Shown here piece by piece: positions 59,007-64,000 of a stretch of DNA of 64,000 nucleotides. The stretch comes from Pseudolabrys taiwanensis (GTDB lineage Bacteria > Pseudomonadota > Alphaproteobacteria > Rhizobiales > Xanthobacteraceae), in assembly GCF_003367395.1 (NCBI RefSeq), contig NZ_CP031417.1, forward strand, positions 1,922,001-1,986,000, given 5' to 3'. The notes below the pieces were generated by a model. That model did no database searches and was not told the origin of the DNA. It saw only the letters and a list, made by a program, of their open reading frames with translations. The translations under genes were made by a program, and so were the position numbers. Position 1 is the stretch's first letter; each line of letters starts with the position of its first letter.

Positions 59007-60893
59007 ATGACCGCGTCCAAGACGGTCGATCGAGAACGCTTGCGCCGCACCACCGCTTTGCACTTGTTGTGCGAGCGTGCGCGGACGCTTCCGGATTCTG
59101 TTGCCTTCCGCTCCAAGCACTTCGGCATCTACCGCGAACGCCGCTGGCCCGATTACGCCCGCCTGGTCGCGCATACCGCGCGCGCGTTGCAGGCGCTCGG
59201 CATCCGCAAAGGCGAGCGCCTCGCCATCATGGGCGACGTCTGCGAAGAGTGGATGATCTGCGATCTCGCCGCGCAGGCGCTCGGCGCCATCGTCTACGGT
59301 ATCTATCCGACGGCCTCGGCCTCGGAAGTCGAGTACCAGATGCGCGACGGCGGCGCCTGCGTCTTCATCGCCGAAGACCAGGAATATGTCGACCGCATCC
59401 TGCCGATGGCCGACAAGCTGCCCGATCTGCGCGCGATCGTCGTGCTCGACGATTCCGCCATGTTCGGCTACGCGCACGACAAGCTGCACCGCTTCGACGC
59501 CATGCTGGCGGCCACGCAACAGCCCGGCCTCGCCTGGCTCGAGGCCCTGATCGCGGACCTCAAGCCCGAAGATCCGGCCTTCATCGTCTACACCTCCGGC
59601 ACCACCGGTCATCCGAAGGGGGCGCTGGTCACGCACGGCAGGCATCTTGCCGCCACCGACACCGTCCTGACGCATTATCCGACCTTGTGCGAGAAGCCGC
59701 ATCGCACGGTGGTCTATCTGCCGATGTGCCACGTGCTCGGCCGCGACGTCGCGATCACCTTGCCGTTGATGTCGCGGCTGGTGCCGCATTTCGGCGAAGA
59801 CCCGGAGGACATGGCGACGACCTTCTTCGAAGTCGCGCCCACCGCCCTCTTCACCGTGCCGCGCTATTTGCAGAAGTTCGCCTCGCATGTGCTGGTCGGC
59901 ATGCTCAATTCGAGCAAGATGAAGCGCGCGACCTACGATCTTGCCATGCGCTTTGCCCGCGCGCACACCAAGCGCCGCTGGGCCGGCAAGGCGACCCCCG
60001 CGCAAGAGGCGCTCTATCGCGTCGTGCAGGCCGCCGTGTTCAAACCGATCCTCAACAAGCTCGGCTTCGACCGGCTGGAGCTCGTCGTCAGCGGCGGCGC
60101 GGCGCTGCCCGCCGAGACCATGGCCCTCTGGCATATGTACGGCGTCAACTTGGTGGAAATGTACGGCCAGACCGAGGAGGCCGGCGGCATCGTCGCCGGC
60201 CAGCGCGGCCCCTTCCCCCGCCCCGGCAATGTCGGCTCCGTCGTCGACGGGCTCGAACTGCGGCTGGGCGGCGAGGGCGAGATTCAGGTGCGCGGCCCGG
60301 ATCTGTTCGAGGGCTATTGGCACAACGACGACGCGACGCGCGCGGTCAAAGGCGATGACGGCTGGCTGCGCACGGGCGATATCGGCGAATGGCGCGACGG
60401 CGCGCTGCGGCTCGTCGATCGTGCGCGCGACTTCATCGTCACCGCCGGCGGCAAGACGATCTCGCCCTCGTTCATCGAGAACGTGCTGCGGGCAAGTCCC
60501 TATGTCGCCGAGGCGGTCGTGTTCGGCCACGGCCGCAAATATCTCACCGCAATCGTCGAAATCGATTTCGACACGGTCGCCGACTGGGCGCGCGCCAACG
60601 ACGTCGCCTATACCGGCTTCACCAGCCTGGCTGCCCATCCGCGCGTCGAAGCGCTGATCAAAGCCGAGATCGACCGCGGCAACGGCGAACTGGCGCGCGT
60701 CGAGCAGATCAAGTCTTTCCGCATCCTGCCGAAGGCGCTCGATCCGGAAGACGAGAACGAGCCGGTGACACCGACGCGCAAGGTCAAGCGCAACCTGATG
60801 TACGAACGCTTCAAGGCGCTGGTCGACGGCATGTACGACGACAGCGAAGAGCGGCTGATCGCGGCAAGCACCGGTCAGGCGCTGGCAGGCTGA
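59007..60893 (+). CDS. Long-chain-type acyl-CoA synthetase (AMP-binding)
   Basis: 628 aa. ANL superfamily, FadD15/long-chain type by length and layout: P-loop YTSGTTGHPKGALVTHG, LPMCHVLGRDV, YGQTEEAGGIV (A5), GWLRTGDIGEW (A7), DRARDFIVTAGGKTISPSFIEN (A8) and a C-terminal TPTRKVKRNLM with the catalytic Lys region (A10). Activates a carboxylic acid, likely an aromatic or phenylpropanoid-type one given the liv and crotonase neighbours. Start ATG at 59007 downstream of the TetR-type operator. Begins an operon with the Liv importer. Confidence 0.93.
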   Translation: MTASKTVDRERLRRTTALHLLCERARTLPDSVAFRSKHFGIYRERRWPDYARLVAHTARALQALGIRKGERLAIMGDVCEEWMICDLAAQALGAIVYGIYPTASASEVEYQMRDGGACVFIAEDQEYVDRILPMADKLPDLRAIVVLDDSAMFGYAHDKLHRFDAMLAATQQPGLAWLEALIADLKPEDPAFIVYTSGTTGHPKGALVTHGRHLAATDTVLTHYPTLCEKPHRTVVYLPMCHVLGRDVAITLPLMSRLVPHFGEDPEDMATTFFEVAPTALFTVPRYLQKFASHVLVGMLNSSKMKRATYDLAMRFARAHTKRRWAGKATPAQEALYRVVQAAVFKPILNKLGFDRLELVVSGGAALPAETMALWHMYGVNLVEMYGQTEEAGGIVAGQRGPFPRPGNVGSVVDGLELRLGGEGEIQVRGPDLFEGYWHNDDATRAVKGDDGWLRTGDIGEWRDGALRLVDRARDFIVTAGGKTISPSFIENVLRASPYVAEAVVFGHGRKYLTAIVEIDFDTVADWARANDVAYTGFTSLAAHPRVEALIKAEIDRGNGELARVEQIKSFRILPKALDPEDENEPVTPTRKVKRNLMYERFKALVDGMYDDSEERLIAASTGQALAG

Positions 60894-60928
60894 CAAGACA
60901 CCATAACAATGAAACCGGGAGGGACAAC

Positions 60929-62083
60929 ATGCTCAAGAGGACACTGCTTGGTGCGGTAGCCGCCGGCGCCGTCGCGCTGCCCGCCATGGCGCAGGACGCC
61001 TATGTGATCGGCCTCACCGGCGCGCTCACTGGGCCGCCGTCGTCGACCTACGCGCCGGCCGTGGACGCGCTGCGCATCTACATCGACGGCGTCAATGCCC
61101 GCGGCGGCGTCAACGGCAAGAAGATCCAGCTTCTCCTCGAAGACGACGGCGCGCAGCCCTCGAAGGCCGCGGCCAATGCCAAGAAGCTGCTCACGCAGGA
61201 CAAGGCGGTCTTGCTGCTCAATGCCAGCCTCTCGTCGACCTATGCGCCAACGATCGCCGAGAGCAAGAATGCCGGCGTGCCGATCCTGTTCGCGAGTTCG
61301 GTGTGTCCGCAAAGCGTCTATCCGCCGGCCGACCCGCTGCAGTTCTGCACCACCGGCTTTGCCGCCAACTACGACAGCCAGGCATCGCTCGATTTCATCA
61401 AGGCGACGGCGAAGGGGCCGATCAAGATCGGCTTCTCGGCCATGGCCATTCCGCTGTCGCGCGGCGAGATCGATCATGCCGAGGAGCTGTCGAAGAAGAT
61501 GGGCATGACGCCGGTCGACAAGGAGGTGATCCCGCCGCCGACCGCGGACTACACGCCCTTCGCCACCAAGCTGAAGGACTCCGGACCGAACTGGGTCTAC
61601 TCCTGGGCGCCGTGGGTGACGCAGGTGCGCACGTTCGAGGCGCTGCGCAAGCTTGGCTGGCAAGACGATTACGTCGCCTGGGGCCATCTCGAGGCCGAGA
61701 GCGAACTCGCGCGCCTCAAGGACGGCAAGTTCTACACCGTCAATTCCAACGCGCTGTTCCAGGAAGGCCTGCCGATCCAGAAGGAGATCGAGGACGCGGC
61801 GAAGAAGGCCGGCTCGAAATATCCGGCCGCGACGATGGCCGAGGGCTGGATCGCCGGCATGACGATCGAGGCGGCGCTCAAAGGCGCCGGCTGGCCGGCC
61901 GATCCCGCCAAGATCCGCAGCGCGATGGAGAACCTGAAGGTCGACACCAAGGGCCTGCGCGGCGGTCCGATCGAATGGACCAAGGACAACCACTTCCGCA
62001 CCAAGCTTTATTACCGCGTCTACAAATGGGACGGCAGCAAGATCGCCCGCGTGCAGGACTGGAAGAGCTATGACGTGAAGTGA
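60929..62083 (+). CDS. Branched-chain-type ABC transporter substrate-binding protein
   Basis: 384 aa from the ATG at 60929 with CGGGAGGG upstream; the open frame before it is antisense noise within the synthetase gene. Signal peptide LLGAVAAGAVALPAMA. Mature part DAYVIGLTGALTGPPSSTYAP, ARGGVNGKKIQLLLEDDGAQPSKAAANAKKL and ASLSSTYAPTIAESKNAGVPILFAS. Two Cys (SVCPQS and LQFCTT) probably form a disulfide. Part of the synthetase-Liv operon; similar receptors bind phenylpropanoid or benzoate-type acids. Confidence 0.93.
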   Translation: MLKRTLLGAVAAGAVALPAMAQDAYVIGLTGALTGPPSSTYAPAVDALRIYIDGVNARGGVNGKKIQLLLEDDGAQPSKAAANAKKLLTQDKAVLLLNASLSSTYAPTIAESKNAGVPILFASSVCPQSVYPPADPLQFCTTGFAANYDSQASLDFIKATAKGPIKIGFSAMAIPLSRGEIDHAEELSKKMGMTPVDKEVIPPPTADYTPFATKLKDSGPNWVYSWAPWVTQVRTFEALRKLGWQDDYVAWGHLEAESELARLKDGKFYTVNSNALFQEGLPIQKEIEDAAKKAGSKYPAATMAEGWIAGMTIEAALKGAGWPADPAKIRSAMENLKVDTKGLRGGPIEWTKDNHFRTKLYYRVYKWDGSKIARVQDWKSYDVK

Positions 62084-62096
62084 CGCGAGGCTTCTT

Positions 62097-62119
62097 CCCT
62101 CCCCCTGCAAGGGGGAGGG
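62097..62119. terminator. Intercistronic hairpin between receptor and permease genes
   Basis: A 10-bp perfect stem (62097-62106 with 62110-62119) with a GCA loop, without a T-run on either side. It stands 14 bp after the receptor stop within the 94-bp gap before the permease gene. A typical dispersed C-rich/G-rich repeat of these bacteria; likely reduces read-through into the permease genes or protects receptor mRNA. Confidence 0.6.
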
Positions 62120-62177
62120 ATTAAGAACACAAGCGGCGCGCTCGCCTCACAACCTCTGACGATCTGAAAGTTCTTTC

Positions 62178-63050
62178 GTGCAGCTCTTCGTCAATATCGT
62201 CGTCCTAGCATCGATCTACGCGCTGATTGCCTGCGGCTACGTGCTGATCTACCGGGTCAGCCGCGTGCTCAACCTGGCGCATGGCGAACTGATGATGCTC
62301 GGCGCTTACGCCGTGTTGGCGACGGCCTCGCTGTTCTCCGGCCATCCGGTGATGGCGCTCGGCGCGGCCATCGTGCTCAGTCTCGTTGTCGGCGTGCTGG
62401 TCTATGTCTTCCTCATGCGCAAGATGACCGGCGAGATGGTGCTCGCCGCGATCCTCACCACCGTCGCGCTCGGCATCCTCATCCGCGGCTTCGTCGTGCT
62501 CGTCTGGTCGGCACAGCAGCAATATCCGGCGCAGGCGCTCGGCATTTCCAACCCGTCGCTGACATTGCCCGGCGGCGCGCACATCTCGCTGTGGTCGGCC
62601 GCGCTGGTCGGCACCACGGTCGCGGTCTATGCCGCGCTATTCTTCTTCCTCCGCTTCGGCCGCTGGGGCATGCGCATGCGCGCGGCCGGGCAAAACCCGT
62701 TGCTCGCCGCGCAGCGCGGCATCAATCTGCACGGCGTCTATGCACTGGCCTGGAGCCTGTCGACGCTGACCGGCGCGCTCGCCGGCATTCTGCTCGCGCT
62801 CGATTCCGGGCTGACGGCCACCATGCCGGTGATCGGTCTGAAGGCGTTCCCCGCCGCGCTCGTGGGCGGTCTCGACAGCCTCGTCGGTGCGCTCGCCGGT
62901 GCGCTGATCGTCGCCGCCGCGGAAGTGCTGCTCATCTATTACGTCGACCCGCTGCTGTCCGACGTCGTGCCGTTCCTGGTGCTGTTGGCGATGCTGGTAT
63001 TCCGCCCCTGGGGCCTGTTCGGCACGCGCGAGGAGCTCGACCGTGTTTAG
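62178..63050 (+). CDS. livH: LivH-type ABC transporter permease
   Basis: 290 aa from the GTG at 62178. Starts QLFVNIVVLASIYALIACGYVLIYRVSRVLNLAHGELMMLGAY, the classical LivH beginning, with about eight membrane helices. The ATPase-contact loop MRMRAAGQNPLLAAQRGINLHGVYALAW is present. The stop overlaps the livM start by 8 bp. Confidence 0.93.
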   Translation: MQLFVNIVVLASIYALIACGYVLIYRVSRVLNLAHGELMMLGAYAVLATASLFSGHPVMALGAAIVLSLVVGVLVYVFLMRKMTGEMVLAAILTTVALGILIRGFVVLVWSAQQQYPAQALGISNPSLTLPGGAHISLWSAALVGTTVAVYAALFFFLRFGRWGMRMRAAGQNPLLAAQRGINLHGVYALAWSLSTLTGALAGILLALDSGLTATMPVIGLKAFPAALVGGLDSLVGALAGALIVAAAEVLLIYYVDPLLSDVVPFLVLLAMLVFRPWGLFGTREELDRV

Positions 63051-64000
63051 GCCCCTTCCCCGCGCCTCCGGCTACTTCCGCACCGACTACGCCGACGAAC
63101 TGGCGCTGATCCAGACGCGTGGCGAGCGCGTGAGCCTCGCGATCTTCATCGTTGTCATGACGGCATTGCCCTTCATCGCCTCGCCGTTCCTGCTCGACCT
63201 CGCCTGCCAGGTGTTTCTCGCCGCCATCGGCGCGTTATCGCTGATGCTGCTCACCGGCTATGCCGGGCAGATCTCGCTCGGCCATGCCGGGCTCATCGCC
63301 GCCGGCGCCTTCACCACGGGCATTCTCGCGCGCGAGATCAACGCGCCGTTCTGGATCACGCTGCCCGCCTCGGCACTCACCGGCGTCGTGCTCGGCCTGA
63401 TCTTCGGCCTGCCGTCGCTGCGCCTGCGCGGGCTCTATCTCGCGGTCTCGACCTTGGCGCTGCATTTCATCGTCATCTATCTCGGCGGCGAATACGAGAC
63501 CAAACGCGGCTTCTCGACCGGCATCATGGTCGACAAGCCGGCCATCGCCGGCTTCGCCTTGAACGACGGCCGCATCTGGTACTTCATCCTGCTCGCCTTC
63601 GCCGCGGCAACCCTCCTGATCTGCATTAACCTGCTGCGCAGCCGCTCCGGTCGCGCCTGGCGCGCGCTCCATGCGAAGGAAACGGTCGCCGAGGCGCTGG
63701 GCATCAGCGTCGCGCGTTACAAGCTGCTCGCCTTCGTCGTCTCGTCCGCCATGACGACCGTGGCCGGTTGCCTGTTTGCCTACTACCGCGGCTTCGTCTC
63801 CATCGAGGCCTTCGATCTCTTTCTGTCGATCCAATACGTCGCGATGATCATCATCGGCGGCATGGGCTCGCTCCTCGGCGCGTTGCTCGGCGCCGCTTTC
63901 GTCACCGTATTCCCTTATGCGATCGAGTCGCTGCTCAAGTTGCTGCCGAACGTGCAGAGCCTCGCCGCCGACATCTTCGCCGTGAACTACGCGTCCTTCG
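63043..64000 (+). CDS. livM: LivM-type ABC transporter permease, 3' end outside window
   Basis: About 319 residues visible from the GTG at 63043, which follows GGAG and overlaps livH. Membrane helices with LTGYAGQISLGHAGLIAAGAFTTG, GLPSLRLRGLYLAVSTLALHFIVIYLG and WRALHAKETVAEALGISVARYKLLAF are LivM blocks. The C-terminus lies beyond base 64000; the two ATPase genes are expected to follow. Confidence 0.93.
   Translation, partial: MFRPLPRASGYFRTDYADELALIQTRGERVSLAIFIVVMTALPFIASPFLLDLACQVFLAAIGALSLMLLTGYAGQISLGHAGLIAAGAFTTGILAREINAPFWITLPASALTGVVLGLIFGLPSLRLRGLYLAVSTLALHFIVIYLGGEYETKRGFSTGIMVDKPAIAGFALNDGRIWYFILLAFAAATLLICINLLRSRSGRAWRALHAKETVAEALGISVARYKLLAFVVSSAMTTVAGCLFAYYRGFVSIEAFDLFLSIQYVAMIIIGGMGSLLGALLGAAFVTVFPYAIESLLKLLPNVQSLAADIFAVNYASF

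Noticed and set aside
58974..60896. 640-residue open frame on the minus strand
   Set aside because: Exact shadow of the acyl-CoA synthetase gene, without family motifs.
1..64000. Insertion sequences, phage genes, tRNA genes, CRISPR arrays or plasmid origins
   Set aside because: Looked for transposase/integrase motifs, regularly spaced repeats and cloverleaf-like sequences; none could be supported.

Overview
The window is GC-rich, has short intergenic gaps, many GTG/TTG starts and very many solute-binding proteins (orphan TctC/Bug receptors, NitT/TauT-type and branched-chain-type). Together with dispersed palindromic intergenic repeats bounded by GTCATTCCGGG, this suggests a free-living soil or water alphaproteobacterium of the Hyphomicrobiales (Bradyrhizobiaceae / Xanthobacteraceae / Pseudolabrys-like). 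That placement is inference. No rRNA, tRNA, CRISPR array, transposase or integrase was seen. The window is an accessory catabolic region interrupted by one large cell-envelope gene cluster.

Region 1 (1-17.9 kb) looks like degradation of an aromatic or N-containing aromatic compound. It holds a UbiD-type decarboxylase (cut by the window edge), two paralogous isochorismatase-family (amidase-like) hydrolases, a two-component flavin monooxygenase (HpaB-type oxygenase plus flavin reductase), a Rieske ferredoxin translationally coupled to an unknown 115-aa protein and an ACMSD-type amidohydrolase, a second amidohydrolase with a degenerate cupin gene just upstream, a MarR regulator, three solute receptors and a complete peptide/opine-type ABC importer. 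Several promoters carry GTAC-centred inverted repeats that may be bound by a common regulator.

Region 2 (17.9-34.4 kb) is an unbroken minus-strand block of 17 genes for the envelope. In transcription order: STN/TonB-C protein, TonB, ECF sigma factor, FecR, TpsB/FhaC-like outer-membrane transporter, an ExbB fused to a secreted DUF2341/LamG lectin-like domain, ExbD, an unknown protein, a second TonB, a large porin, a periplasmic coiled-coil protein, a parvulin PPIase, a YbjN protein, a lytic transglycosylase, another TonB-C-like protein, a trypsin-like protease and a small secreted protein. There is no TonB-dependent receptor and no TpsA substrate in the window. This is the best candidate for an undescribed system: an energised, sigma/anti-sigma-controlled outer-membrane machine.

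Region 3 (34.4-45.2 kb) holds a GntR/FCD regulator with a palindromic operator, an AA_synth-family protein, an enamidase-like amidohydrolase, a second flavin reductase/HpaB pair, a complete Liv-type ABC importer and a MarR regulator. Similarity to the enamidase of nicotinate fermentation suggests N-heterocycle catabolism.

Region 4 (45.2-54.3 kb) is a minus-strand operon for uptake and CoA-dependent breakdown of an organic acid: acyl-CoA ligase, acyl-CoA dehydrogenase, citryl-CoA-lyase-like protein, class III CoA transferase, two TctC receptors, an enolase-superfamily enzyme and a Liv-type receptor. Region 5 (54.3-64 kb) adds two crotonases (one like p-hydroxycinnamoyl-CoA hydratase/lyase but lacking its phenol-binding tyrosines), LysR and TetR regulators, a MetE-like methyltransferase, a second acyl-CoA synthetase and the start of another Liv importer, which runs off the window.
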